Below, one piece after another: positions 1 to 8,209 of a stretch of 64,000 nt of DNA (its first letter is position 1; each line of letters opens with the position of its first letter). Origin of the DNA: Verrucomicrobiota bacterium (GTDB taxonomy: Bacteria; Verrucomicrobiota; Verrucomicrobiae; Limisphaerales; UBA11358); NCBI GenBank assembly GCA_014860005.1, contig JACZKP010000103.1, positions 41,149-105,148 on the forward strand. The letters are read 5' to 3'. The notes under the pieces were generated by a model, which was not told where the DNA came from, ran no database searches, and saw only the letters and a program-made list of their open reading frames with translations. Both the position numbers and the translations under genes were made by a program.

Positions 1-966
1 AGCCGGTTTGAGGACGTGTTGATCGTTATCCGTCCACTTCGTGCGCTGCATCGGCTTAAGGAAGCGCGCATTCTACACGTGAATCACGGGGCCGCCGACA
101 CGGCTTATTGCCAGGCCGTCAGGGAAAAGTTCGGAACGGACATCAAGAACGTAGGGTTGCCCGAGTTGGAGAACGCCTACCAGGCGGCCGATCAAAGCGA
201 GGCGATGGCGGACTGCCGTCGCTGGATCGCCGAGGCAGAGAAGATTGTCGAGCCGTCGAAAGAGGACATCTTAAAAGGCTCGCGCATGTACATCGCCATG
301 CGGAATCTGTTGGCCGAACACAACGCCGTGCTGGTGACGATGAATTGCCTGGGCATGAACCTGATGGGCCGCGGTATGGGTTATCCGTGTCTCGGTTTTG
401 TGCGGTTGAACAACCTGGGCCTCGGCGGCGTGTGCGAAGCGGATTTGAAATCCAGCATGACGCACCTGATCTTCAGTTACCTCGTGGGCAAACCCGGCTT
501 CGTCACCGATCCGGTGTTTGATCTTTCGACTTCGAGCATCATTCACGCGCACTGCGTGGCGGCGACGCAGATGGAAGGACCCGATACCGCCGCCGCGCCG
601 TATCACATCCGCAGTCATCTGGAGGACGGTTTGGGCGCGTCGTTGCAGGTCAGGATGCCAGTGGGACGCAAACTCACCATGGCCCGGCTGATTGGCACGG
701 ACAAACTGCTCTTCGCCACCGGTGAAGCCACCGACAGCCCGTTTGTGGAATACGGCTGCCGTACCAAACTGACGATGAAGGTGGAGAATATCGAGCGCAT
801 GTTGGAGAACTGGTCATGCGGTTTGCATCGGGTCGTGTTTTACGGCGATCACACGCAGGACGTCCGCCGTTTCTGTCGCTTTGCGCGAATCCGGGTCTTG
901 CACGAAGGCGTGGACGATTTGCAGAATGTGGAGGAACTCGAATGGGAACCGCACGTTCACGCCTGA
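1..966 (+). CDS. L-fucose/L-arabinose isomerase-like protein, C-terminal part
   Basis: The frame is open to the left edge, so the gene begins outside the window; the GTG at 16 is only the first in-window start. The 316 visible residues resemble the C-terminal part of fucose/arabinose isomerase-like proteins, which interconvert aldoses and ketoses using a metal. A Glu-rich middle segment is followed by a Gly-rich stretch (LMGRGMGYPCLGF) and a late segment with conserved Asp/His (YHIRSHLED, VVFYGDHTQDV). No signal peptide is visible, so it should be cytoplasmic. The sugar cannot be told from sequence; the rhamnosidase and rhamnulokinase elsewhere in the window make a deoxy-sugar plausible. Family assignment is by overall resemblance only. 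Confidence 0.6.
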   Translation, partial: SRFEDVLIVIRPLRALHRLKEARILHVNHGAADTAYCQAVREKFGTDIKNVGLPELENAYQAADQSEAMADCRRWIAEAEKIVEPSKEDILKGSRMYIAMRNLLAEHNAVLVTMNCLGMNLMGRGMGYPCLGFVRLNNLGLGGVCEADLKSSMTHLIFSYLVGKPGFVTDPVFDLSTSSIIHAHCVAATQMEGPDTAAAPYHIRSHLEDGLGASLQVRMPVGRKLTMARLIGTDKLLFATGEATDSPFVEYGCRTKLTMKVENIERMLENWSCGLHRVVFYGDHTQDVRRFCRFARIRVLHEGVDDLQNVEELEWEPHVHA

Positions 967-1200
967 AACTGCCCGTCGTGATTTGAGAATGAACTGCGGG
1001 GGAAGGCGAGGGTTCAAGCGTAGATGCGCCCGTCAGGTGAATCCAAAGCGGATCTTTGTTCCGCACTCCATGACGCTTCGCGCCCGTGGGCATTCGTTCG
1101 GCTTCCGCAGGTTTTGGCGTGTGGCGCAAAGCGCCGCTCTCGATTGAGCGCCAACCTGCCAATACGCAGGCGGCTCGAATACGACTCCCGTCGGTCGACG
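967..1200. other. Non-coding stretch with small hairpins
   Basis: No convincing gene is seen. It holds two short inverted repeats, one around 1053-1070 (GCGGA ... TCCGC spaced by an A/T-rich loop) and one around 1121-1134 (GGCGC-AAA-GCGCC). It may be a decayed palindromic element or the replaced 3' end of the neighbouring transposase remnant. Confidence 0.35.
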
Positions 1201-1435
1201 CGTCGGTTGGCGAATGGGCTACGAAATGGTAATGGTTTGAAAACACCGCCCAGGCTTCAAGTTGCCAGCAAAACTACCGCCCCAGTTTCAGCAATCCGCG
1301 ATGCAACACACGCAGACGGTTTGCACCACGGAACTGGTGGGCCTTGCGATACGTGCCCGCAGTCACAATGTAGGTGTCGAGGAGGGGCCAGTTGGTGGGT
1401 GGGGCGTGCGGCCATGGTGTGTTCCCGTTGGGCAT
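1201..1435 (-). pseudogene. Remnant of a REP-associated tyrosine transposase (RAYT, Y1 family)
   Basis: Reading leftward from an ATG at 1435 gives a start typical of RAYT proteins (MPNGNTPWPHAPPTNWPLLD) followed by TYIVTAGTYRKAHQFRG. Near 1310 the frame shifts, and a stop follows near 1272. The next recognisable piece, QLEAWAVFSNHYHFVAHSP, lies in another frame and contains the HYH (HUH-type) metal-binding motif. The part that should carry the catalytic tyrosine is missing; sequence below about 1200 is unrelated. It is therefore a frameshifted, truncated transposase. RAYTs move short palindromic (REP) sequences, which matters because the window is full of palindromes. The family call rests on the consecutive VTAGTY, AWAV and NHYHFV motifs. 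Confidence 0.7.
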
Positions 1436-1449
1436 GACGAACGCTTTAG

Positions 1450-1970
1450 AAGGTTCGGCTGCTAGCCTCGGGCCTGACTCGCTTCTACATCGAGGTACAT
1501 TGGGCGCGACAGGAATTGGTGTGGGAAGGCTTAGTTGATTGCCCTGAGCGTGGCAAATGGAGACTCACTGCCAGAGGTCAGAATATGAACCTCGATGAGC
1601 GGGAAGCGCAGAAGATTGTGCAAAAGTGGGCCGAGCGGCACAGACAGGAAGCGGAGATGGGGGTGGAGCAGCAGCCGTTCTTCACGGCAATGACATTCGA
1701 GTTGCTCGCCGGCCCGCATGAAACGCCGACAAAAGACTTCTACAGCGCCCACAAAGCGGAGATCAAAGAGCATTTGGAGGAGCCTTGTCGACGCCTCTTC
1801 GACAACGTGCGGGAGCGCGTGCGGGAGGAAATTCGCGAAGGCATGGAGACGGAGAAAAAGGTTTTCTCGCGGATTTTGAAAAACGACTACGGCGTGGGCG
1901 GGGCCTGGGAGTTTCTCTCGGGTGCGTTTTATCCGAAGGCGGCGAACGGACGAAGGATGTGCAACTCTGA
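1450..1970 (+). pseudogene. Remnant of a McrB-like restriction protein (winged helix plus N-terminal domain)
   Basis: In the frame of the TTG at 1516, reading from about 1450, the sequence gives a Mrr-N-type winged-helix end (FYIEVHWARQ, then GLVDCPERGKWRLTARG). It continues into the N-terminal domain often found on McrB-type AAA restriction proteins (TKDFYSAHKAEIKEHLEEP ... ILKNDYGVGGAWEFLSGAFYPK). After FYPK near 1938 the expected continuation (GGERTKDVQL) appears in another frame and hits a stop at 1968-1970. The AAA GTPase part is absent. So this is a broken fragment with one frameshift and truncated at both ends. The overlapping open frame running to 2208 is not the original protein. Assignment is from memory of the domain pattern. 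Confidence 0.5.
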
Positions 1971-2002
1971 GTCTCAATGCATAGGGAACAGCAGAATCGT
2001 TT

Positions 2003-3286
2003 TCATTTCGGACCTCCGGCCTCGCAAACCAACTTTCGTCGCTGATTATTGCGCTTTAGTTGCGCCGTCAATTTCAAATGCCTATCCAAAAACTCCGCCG
2101 CCGCCGCGCGGGCTTCGGGCGGATACCGATGTCCTTGCCGATGATTTAACAAGCGCACCTTTTCCGCCGCGCCCAAGAGCGCATACACCGGTCGCACGGC
2201 CTCGATGAACGCACTACTGGCGTCCGTGTCCGCCGATTCGCCCGCCAGCAACAGGAAAGCACGGGGCGCGGCCAGCGCCAGCACTTCATGGTGTTCCCGC
2301 GCGAAGCCGGGCTGGTTGATGCAGTCGCCCAGATACCACACCGCGTCCCAGTTGCTGAAGCGCAGGCCAATCCCGCCCTCGCTTGAAACACCCGCGCGGT
2401 AGCGTTCGTCAAACGCCATCGCATACAACACCTCCTTGCCACCCAGCGAATGGCCGAGACAGCCGATGCGTTTGCGGTCCACGTTGGGCAGCGACTCCAG
2501 AAAATCCGCCGCGCGAATGGCGTCCCACACCATGCGCGTCATTCCGGTCCAGTCCGGATGCCGCGCCCGCACGCGCTGCGCGTTGCCCTTCCAGTCCGCG
2601 CCCGCGGTGTTGATGTAATTGCGCGGACACCAGACCACGTAACCGCGCTGAACCAGTTGCACCCCCTGCCATTTCTCCGCGTCATACGACGGCTCCAGCC
2701 CTGCAACACCCCGCGCCTGCAGCGGCGTGGTCGGATGAAACACCACGACGGCGGGAAGTTTCCCTTTGGCCTCGCGCGGCGTAAGCAGGTAGCCGTCGGT
2801 AAACATACCGTCCTCCACCTGATAGCGAACATGCTGGCGGATGAATTCGGGCAGGCGTTCCGTCTCCAGAATTTCCGTTTTCAGCGGCGCTTTCTTCTTC
2901 GGAAATTCGCCCAGGACTTTGAGCCATTCCGTTCGCAGGACCTCGCGTTGCTTGCGCCACTGGCGTTGTGTGGTGATCGGCTGGCCTTTGGCGTTGATCA
3001 TGATGCAGGAAAGTTGGGGTGATTCCTTCGCCGGAGCAGTCTGTCCACTGGCGCAATAGGAGACGCCAATCAGCAGGAACACACTCAGCAACGCCCATGA
3101 GCTTTGACTCGGAGCGCGGCTGTGTCGTCTCGACCAGCCGCAGCACGTCCGCACAAACTCAGGCGGTTTCTTGTACCCACGCGCTGCGGCTGGACTTCGC
3201 CACAGCCGCGCTCCGTCAAAATGAGAATTGCTGCGGCGCTCCGCGAAATAAGTGTGATGTTTTTCGGTCAATCGTAACGATCCCAT
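2003..3286 (-). CDS. Secreted alpha/beta hydrolase (dienelactone hydrolase / acetyl esterase-like)
   Basis: The protein has the alpha/beta-hydrolase nucleophile elbow GHSLGG (…IGCLGHSLGGKEVLYAM), a preceding oxyanion region (LPAVVVFHPTT) and a late catalytic His in NHRQGHRYPPEA. A hydrophobic export segment (LLSVFLLIGVSYC) begins near 3096 and is followed by an Ala/Ser/Gly-type cleavage region, so it is probably secreted. An ester bond in a polysaccharide is a likely substrate, by analogy with acetyl-xylan-esterase-like relatives. The start is uncertain. The ATG at 3286 overlaps the upstream gene by 19 bp but reads through a 106-bp palindrome (3110-3215) before the signal sequence; a TTG near 3091 would begin at the signal peptide itself. 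The longer open frame to 3580 is rejected because it lies antiparallel to no signal and overlaps a better gene. Confidence 0.75.
   Translation of the reverse strand: MGSLRLTEKHHTYFAERRSNSHFDGARLWRSPAAARGYKKPPEFVRTCCGWSRRHSRAPSQSSWALLSVFLLIGVSYCASGQTAPAKESPQLSCIMINAKGQPITTQRQWRKQREVLRTEWLKVLGEFPKKKAPLKTEILETERLPEFIRQHVRYQVEDGMFTDGYLLTPREAKGKLPAVVVFHPTTPLQARGVAGLEPSYDAEKWQGVQLVQRGYVVWCPRNYINTAGADWKGNAQRVRARHPDWTGMTRMVWDAIRAADFLESLPNVDRKRIGCLGHSLGGKEVLYAMAFDERYRAGVSSEGGIGLRFSNWDAVWYLGDCINQPGFAREHHEVLALAAPRAFLLLAGESADTDASSAFIEAVRPVYALLGAAEKVRLLNHRQGHRYPPEARAAAAEFLDRHLKLTAQLKRNNQRRKLVCEAGGPK
3110..3215. repeat. Palindromic element, family A-like (long variant)
   Basis: Outer arms CGGAGCGCGGCTGTG (3110-3124) and CACAGCCGCGCTCCG (3201-3215) are perfect inverted repeats. 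A second, inner pair (CCGCAGC / GCTGCGG) lies around 3138-3144 and 3183-3189. The ends (GGAGCGCGG) match the ends of the family A elements at 16276 and 55440, although the middle differs. It lies just upstream of, or in-frame within, the N-terminal region of the esterase gene. Confidence 0.8.
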
Positions 3287-3828
3287 GAGTGTCTCCGCGA
3301 TTCCGGGGTATTGAACAGTTGCTCGAACGTCTCGATCACAAACCTCCGCACCAGTGGTTCGTTCGAAGCACGCGGGCCGGCGACGTTTAACACACGGACG
3401 TTGTGGCGGCGGGTGAACTCCCGCAATCGCTCCCCTGCCCGCTCGCCGTCGCGCGTTTGCGAAAGGTGCAAACAGGGCTTGCCCAATCGTGCCGCCAGTT
3501 CCGCTGTCAGTTTCGAGCCGCCGCTGAGTTCCGGGGCAATGGTGAAGATCACCGTGCCGTCCGAATCGCGCACGTTCCACTCGGTTCGTTGTGGGTATTC
3601 GGCTTCCGGAGTTTCGTGTAACGCGTAATCACTCTCCAGCGCACCGTCTTCCGCCAGCCGTCCACGTGGACACCAGCCGCCGTGCGGGACGCCGTGCGCA
3701 CGCGCAAAATCCAGCACCGCGCGATCCGCACCCGTCTGCCCGCCGGAGACGATTTTCTCCACTCCGATGGGCGGACCTTTGGCAACCGCCGCGCGCCCCG
3801 GCTGAATGAACTTGCGTTTCTCCGCCAC
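3268..3828 (-). CDS. YpsA-like / putative molybdenum carrier family Rossmannoid protein
   Basis: The 186-residue protein carries the characteristic GGQTGADRAVLDFA motif near residue 29 and GGWCPRGRLAEDG near residue 50, followed by a DGTVIF segment and a Gly/Ser loop (ELSGGSKLT). This pattern fits the cpYpsA family of SLOG-like Rossmannoid nucleotide-binding proteins, annotated as putative molybdenum carriers. Molecular function is not established; binding of a nucleotide or nucleotide-linked ligand is inferred from the fold. It has no signal peptide. It is upstream of the esterase on the same strand and overlaps its longest plausible start by 19 bp. It diverges from the ferredoxin gene at 3857, leaving only 28 bp for two promoters. 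Confidence 0.8.
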   Translation of the reverse strand: MAEKRKFIQPGRAAVAKGPPIGVEKIVSGGQTGADRAVLDFARAHGVPHGGWCPRGRLAEDGALESDYALHETPEAEYPQRTEWNVRDSDGTVIFTIAPELSGGSKLTAELAARLGKPCLHLSQTRDGERAGERLREFTRRHNVRVLNVAGPRASNEPLVRRFVIETFEQLFNTPESRRHSWDRYD

Positions 3829-3856
3829 GCACCAAGACTAGGCCAGCGAATCCATC

Positions 3857-4231
3857 ATGGCGAACGATTTGCATACTGCCGTCCAGTCGCTCGGCCTGGA
3901 GAAATTCCGGCGTCACATTTTCCTGTGCGCGGACCAGACCAAGCCCGAATGTTGTCCCCATGCGCAAGGCCTGGCGGCGTGGAACTTTCTCAAGCAACGA
4001 CTGAATGAACTGGGATTGACCGGTCCCGAACCGCTCGTCTATCGCACCAAGGCGAATTGTCTGCGCGTCTGCCAGAACGGACCGATCGCCGTCGTGTATC
4101 CCGAAGGCGTGTGGTATCACTCCTGCACGCCCGAGGTGCTGGAGCGGATCATTCAGGAACACCTGATTCGCGGGCAGGTCGTCGCGGAATTCGCTTTCGC
4201 CCGAAATCCGAACTTCACCTCCGCCGCCTGA
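3857..4231 (+). CDS. (2Fe-2S) ferredoxin, thioredoxin-like (Shethna type)
   Basis: The 124-residue protein fits the thioredoxin-fold 2Fe-2S ferredoxins. The cluster cysteines are recognisable as the first pair region [12 protein letters not shown] (residues about 23-34) and the later CLRVCQNGP (about 68-76), the latter being the family signature. [14 protein letters not shown] segment near residue 82 is also typical. It should act as a soluble electron carrier in the cytoplasm. The next gene, a membrane DUF2784 protein, follows after 25 bp, so the two are probably co-transcribed. The partner enzyme is not evident from context. Confidence 0.88.
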   Translation: MANDLHTAVQSLGLEKFRRHIFLCADQTKPECCPHAQGLAAWNFLKQRLNELGLTGPEPLVYRTKANCLRVCQNGPIAVVYPEGVWYHSCTPEVLERIIQEHLIRGQVVAEFAFARNPNFTSAA

Positions 4232-4256
4232 CCGCCGGTTGGCGCGAACCATTATC

Positions 4257-4682
4257 ATGCCGCAGTTTCAACTTTTCCTCGCTGATGCGATTCTGGTGAC
4301 GCACGCACTGATTGTGCTGTTCAACTTGGTCAGTCTGCCGTTGATCTGGCTGGGGTATTTCTGCCGGTGGCGTTTTGTCCGCAACTTCTACTTTCGCGCC
4401 ATTCACGTCGCGATGCTGGCTTACATTTCGCTCCAGGCCTGCGGGGGCAAGCTGTGTCCGCTCACGATCTGGGAGAGCACGCTGCGGCGCGAAGCCGGCG
4501 CGGAGGGACACTACGCCGGGAGCTTCGTCACCCACTGGGTGCAGCGCCTGATCTTCATCGAGGCGGACGAGCGGACCTTCGTCGTGGCTTATGCGTTGTT
4601 CTTCCTCCTGGTGCTGCTGACATGGTTTCTGGTCAAACCGGAGCGCCCGCGCTGGTGGCGAAGAACTCGACAAGATCGGTGA
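4257..4682 (+). CDS. DUF2784 membrane protein
   Basis: About 141 residues with at least three hydrophobic segments: residues 5-35, 45-65 and 110-130. The motif ACGGKLCPLTIWES is characteristic of DUF2784 proteins, whose function is unknown. The ATG at 4257 is preferred to the in-frame TTG at 4239 because the latter lies only 8 bp after the ferredoxin stop and adds nothing recognisable. The protein ends with a basic tail (KPERPRWWRRTRQDR), as expected for a cytoplasmic C-terminus. Confidence 0.82.
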   Translation: MPQFQLFLADAILVTHALIVLFNLVSLPLIWLGYFCRWRFVRNFYFRAIHVAMLAYISLQACGGKLCPLTIWESTLRREAGAEGHYAGSFVTHWVQRLIFIEADERTFVVAYALFFLLVLLTWFLVKPERPRWWRRTRQDR

Positions 4683-4685
4683 ACG

Positions 4686-4820
4686 CTAAGCCGGATCAGT
4701 CCGTTTGGCTGGCATTCGCCGGAAATCCGGACAGCGGGAGCGTGAATCTGCCGGCCACCGTGACCTTCACTTATGATGCGAACGGGAACCTGACTGGGGA
4801 GGGAAGGCGGGCGTTAGACT
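4686..4820 (+). pseudogene. Remnant of an RHS / YD-repeat protein
   Basis: In one forward frame the sequence reads SVNLPATVTFTYDANGNL, followed by TGEGRRALD. FTYDANGNL is the hallmark of YD repeats from RHS-type proteins. Only about 45 codons survive; there is no start, no other repeat unit and no toxin tip. It lies between the convergent DUF2784 and rhamnosidase genes and is best read as debris of a lost RHS gene. Confidence 0.55.
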
Positions 4821-4847
4821 CTGATTATAGTCAGCCAGGCGCACGGC

Positions 4848-7800
4848 TTAGCGCGTCGCCGTCGTTTCGTTCAGGAGCTTGACCGGCCCCAGCAAGCCCG
4901 ATGGCATCAGCGGCGTGTCCTTGGTGAGCTTGCGAACGTTCGTGCGCGTCAGGCGTTGTTCCTGCGGCAACGCATCGTCGCCGATAATGCGGTTGGGCCA
5001 GAAATTGACGACCTCGATTTCAAGTTGATTGCCCCTTGGCTTCACCGCGTCCGTGATGTCCACGCGGAACGGTGTTGCCCAAAGCACACCCAGACTTCGG
5101 CCGTTCAACCGCACTTCGGCCAGTTCACGCACGTTGCCGAGATCAAGCCAGAGGCGTGAGGGGCGACGAGTGGTGCGCGAATCGGCGGGGAGATCAAACT
5201 GCTTTTCATACACCGCGGTGCCGGAGTAGAACTTGATGCCCGGCTCGGTGCGTTCGGTCCAACTGACCAGTTGCGCAAACTCCGCCGACACCGGCCCGCC
5301 CCACTTGGGATCAAACGTCACTGTCCAAGCCCCATCGAGTTCCGCACTCGGATTGAACTTCCGCGCGTTGCTTTTCGCCGTCGCCGGATGTTTGGCAGCC
5401 GGTTCGCGGAAGATGACAAACCATGATCCGCACGGCGGGAATTCAAGCGGCAACAAAGTGCGGTCATCAGCCTGCGTGTAGGCGGCGGCGAAACGCCGTT
5501 CGCCCGTCACGGCGTCCCACAACTCCGGCGCCTTGCCCGTCACACGAAACGTGCAGGTGGCTTGCTCCCAACGATTCGATCGGTTGGCTACGAAGTAAAT
5601 CTCCGCATCGCCGTCGTTCCGGTGGATGTAGTCGAAGTCGGTGGACGACTGAGGGTTGAGCGTTGATTCAATTTCGAAGTCCGGCTTCACACCATCCGCC
5701 AGCAACACCTCGCGGGCGGTTCTACCCCAGACGACACGGCCTTGGCCGAATCTCCGCTCGCCGAGCGTTTGCTCATTTGTGTTTCCCCACAGTTCATCAC
5801 CAAGTTGTTTCACCTCGGCGTCGGCCTGCGGGAAATTTTGGAGGCTGTGGGTGGTTACCGGTTTCGATCCGATGACGGTTGCACCGGCCTGAACCAATTC
5901 CTTCAGCTTGCGCAATACCGCCAGGGAAATGCTCGCGCGGTCGGGCAACACCAGCACGCGATAGCTCATGCCATCCGGCAACACGATCCGCCCCTCGCGC
6001 ACGCTCATGCGGGTGAGGATGACTTCCTCGGTTACCACGTCGTAGTCGTAACCCGGCAACACGCCCGCGGGATCGCTGCGCTTGAGTTGCGAGAAGTTCG
6101 GCACGTGATCGCCGTAGTAGTACGCCACGTCGGCGACGAACAATCCCTGTTGCATCAGGAACTGGCTGCGATTGAGGTAATCGAAGAACGCCTTGGATTT
6201 GCTCCACCAGGTCACGTTCGGATTCAAATGCGTGCCGGCGAAATACTGCTGGCCGGGCATGCCCATCTCTGCGGGCGACGAAACAAACGCGTGCCACACC
6301 AGCAGGTTCAGTCCTTCGCACAGCGCCTTGTCGAACGACGGCTTGAGATTGTCCCAGAGCGTCTCCTGCCAGTGCGGTCCAATGGTGGTGAAGCCTTCGG
6401 CGAGGACGAGCTTGCGTCCGTAAGTGTGCGCGGCGGAGGCGGGTTGCTTGACGAAGAAACGGTTTTGATCACCCACACGATGCCGCCAGGACCACGCCCA
6501 GAACTCACTCATCGGCGCGTCGTTGAAGCCGAGACAGCGTTGGGCGTCTATCGGCACGGCGTGCGATCCGCCGGATTCGGGATGAATCAACAGCCCATGC
6601 TTGTGCGTGCCTTCCTTGAACAGGCCATAGTGATTGTCAATCGCCAGATCGCCGATGGTCTTACGGAAGTCGTGGAGGAAACGATTACTCTCCTCGCGAT
6701 CATTGACGATGCGTCCCGTCAGCACTGGCAACCAGGGCAACAAATCGTAACCGCGCCGCTGACGGAACTCTTCACGCAATGTCGGCGTCCAGTTGGCCAC
6801 TTCCACTTCCCAACTGTCCGTGTGCAAGTACTTGAGCGCCTTGCCCGCGAGCGGCCCCGCATCCGCGATAAGCGGTTCAACCACCGCGTTCCAATAGCGA
6901 CCAAACGCACCGGCATCAAACGGATCGAGCGCGTACCCCTGCCAGCCGTCACTGCACGTCGAGACGCGGCAATGATCGTTGAGCGTGCAACCGATGCGCA
7001 GGATTTCCCAGTCGCCCGCCGGAACTTCCCAGCGCAACACGCCGTCCGCATCCAACTTCGCAGTCAGATCGACGACGTCCGCCGTGCGCGTGTCTTCCTC
7101 GCCGGGTTGCGCGGGCAACTCTTGGAACAATGGCCGCGTGTCCGGGGCGGAAAACGGTCTCAGTCCCGCGTGCAGCGCTTTCTCACGCCAGTTCTGGAGC
7201 TGTGGACGCTTGGGCACACTGGCGCCGTGCCACGCACCGTCCGGCCCGCCAAACGCCAGTTCCGCGATTTGCACGTTGCGCGGCGACTGTGGAAAACGCG
7301 GATCGAACGCGCTGAAACACACCACGCGGAATGCGCGTCCGCTGGTCGCCGGGAAATCCACCTTCGCCTCTCCGCGTTGCGGCACGGTGAAAGCCAGCAC
7401 CGCCCGAAACGATTTACCGTCCTCCGACACCTGCAGTTCGCAGTCGCGCGGGCCATAATCCGAGCGCGGCGTGAGCCTAAGCCGGTTCACGCTCAGGGGT
7501 GCGGCGAAGTTGATCTGAAGCCACTGCGGTCTGGCACGCGTGGGTCCGCCACCGGCCTCGGAACTGTTGGAGACCCAGAAGGTTTCGGTCCTGCCATCCA
7601 CCGCATGGCTCGCCGGATTGGCGAACTGTTCGGAACTTGCCGTGACGCCGGCGAGCACGCTTTTTGTTTCGACGGCAGGTTTGACGCGATACGCGACGAC
7701 GAACAAATCCTGATAGAAATTGTCGCGTCCGCGGGGCTGATCGAGTTTCCCGGCAAAGGTCTTCGGTCCCCTCACGTTCAACTCGGTCCACGCGAGTTTT

Positions 7801-8207
7801 TTCGGCGCGTCCTCCGGCTTGACCATCGGTCCGCCGAGATTCCAGCCGCTTTGGATGTTCAAACTCATCACCAACCCCAGCCGGTCAGCCTCGCGCAAAG
7901 CGTGTTTGTAAAGCTCGCGCCATTCTGCGGAGAAAAACGTGGGGCCGGCCGGCACCTGGTCATTGCCGTCCTGTGCTGCGCCGCCGGCATCGAAAATAAC
8001 CGCACCGCCGAAGCCCTTGGACTTCATCTCCTCAAGGTCACTCGTGATCGCCGCCTTGGTAATGTTGCCATTGAGCCACCACCAATAAGCGCGGAGCTTT
8101 GCCGAATCAGGAGGATTCTGAAATCCGTCCGCCAGTGGGTCGGCCTTAAGGAAGGCCATTCCGGCCAGCCAAGCGGCCAATGCCAGGAGAATGCCTTTCA
8201 CCTGCAT
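4848..8207 (-). CDS. Glycoside hydrolase family 106 alpha-L-rhamnosidase, secreted
   Basis: About 1119 residues from the ATG at 8207 (a longer frame upstream overlaps the preceding gene). A signal peptide (MQVKGILLALAAWLAGMAFL) is followed by the GH106 opening (RAYWWWLNGNITKAAITSDL) and the central catalytic region. It includes a discoidin-like insert around residues 185-300 (SHAVDGRTETFWVS), a LHTDSWEVEVANWTP segment and an ending galactose-binding-like sandwich (VRLNGRSLGVLWATPF). The enzyme should release L-rhamnose from plant or algal polysaccharide outside the cytoplasm. It follows a DUF1080 gene by 2 bp, clearly one transcript. The rhamnulokinase at 47219 could handle the product. Confidence 0.88.
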   Translation of the reverse strand: MQVKGILLALAAWLAGMAFLKADPLADGFQNPPDSAKLRAYWWWLNGNITKAAITSDLEEMKSKGFGGAVIFDAGGAAQDGNDQVPAGPTFFSAEWRELYKHALREADRLGLVMSLNIQSGWNLGGPMVKPEDAPKKLAWTELNVRGPKTFAGKLDQPRGRDNFYQDLFVVAYRVKPAVETKSVLAGVTASSEQFANPASHAVDGRTETFWVSNSSEAGGGPTRARPQWLQINFAAPLSVNRLRLTPRSDYGPRDCELQVSEDGKSFRAVLAFTVPQRGEAKVDFPATSGRAFRVVCFSAFDPRFPQSPRNVQIAELAFGGPDGAWHGASVPKRPQLQNWREKALHAGLRPFSAPDTRPLFQELPAQPGEEDTRTADVVDLTAKLDADGVLRWEVPAGDWEILRIGCTLNDHCRVSTCSDGWQGYALDPFDAGAFGRYWNAVVEPLIADAGPLAGKALKYLHTDSWEVEVANWTPTLREEFRQRRGYDLLPWLPVLTGRIVNDREESNRFLHDFRKTIGDLAIDNHYGLFKEGTHKHGLLIHPESGGSHAVPIDAQRCLGFNDAPMSEFWAWSWRHRVGDQNRFFVKQPASAAHTYGRKLVLAEGFTTIGPHWQETLWDNLKPSFDKALCEGLNLLVWHAFVSSPAEMGMPGQQYFAGTHLNPNVTWWSKSKAFFDYLNRSQFLMQQGLFVADVAYYYGDHVPNFSQLKRSDPAGVLPGYDYDVVTEEVILTRMSVREGRIVLPDGMSYRVLVLPDRASISLAVLRKLKELVQAGATVIGSKPVTTHSLQNFPQADAEVKQLGDELWGNTNEQTLGERRFGQGRVVWGRTAREVLLADGVKPDFEIESTLNPQSSTDFDYIHRNDGDAEIYFVANRSNRWEQATCTFRVTGKAPELWDAVTGERRFAAAYTQADDRTLLPLEFPPCGSWFVIFREPAAKHPATAKSNARKFNPSAELDGAWTVTFDPKWGGPVSAEFAQLVSWTERTEPGIKFYSGTAVYEKQFDLPADSRTTRRPSRLWLDLGNVRELAEVRLNGRSLGVLWATPFRVDITDAVKPRGNQLEIEVVNFWPNRIIGDDALPQEQRLTRTNVRKLTKDTPLMPSGLLGPVKLLNETTATR

Positions 8208-8209
8208 GA

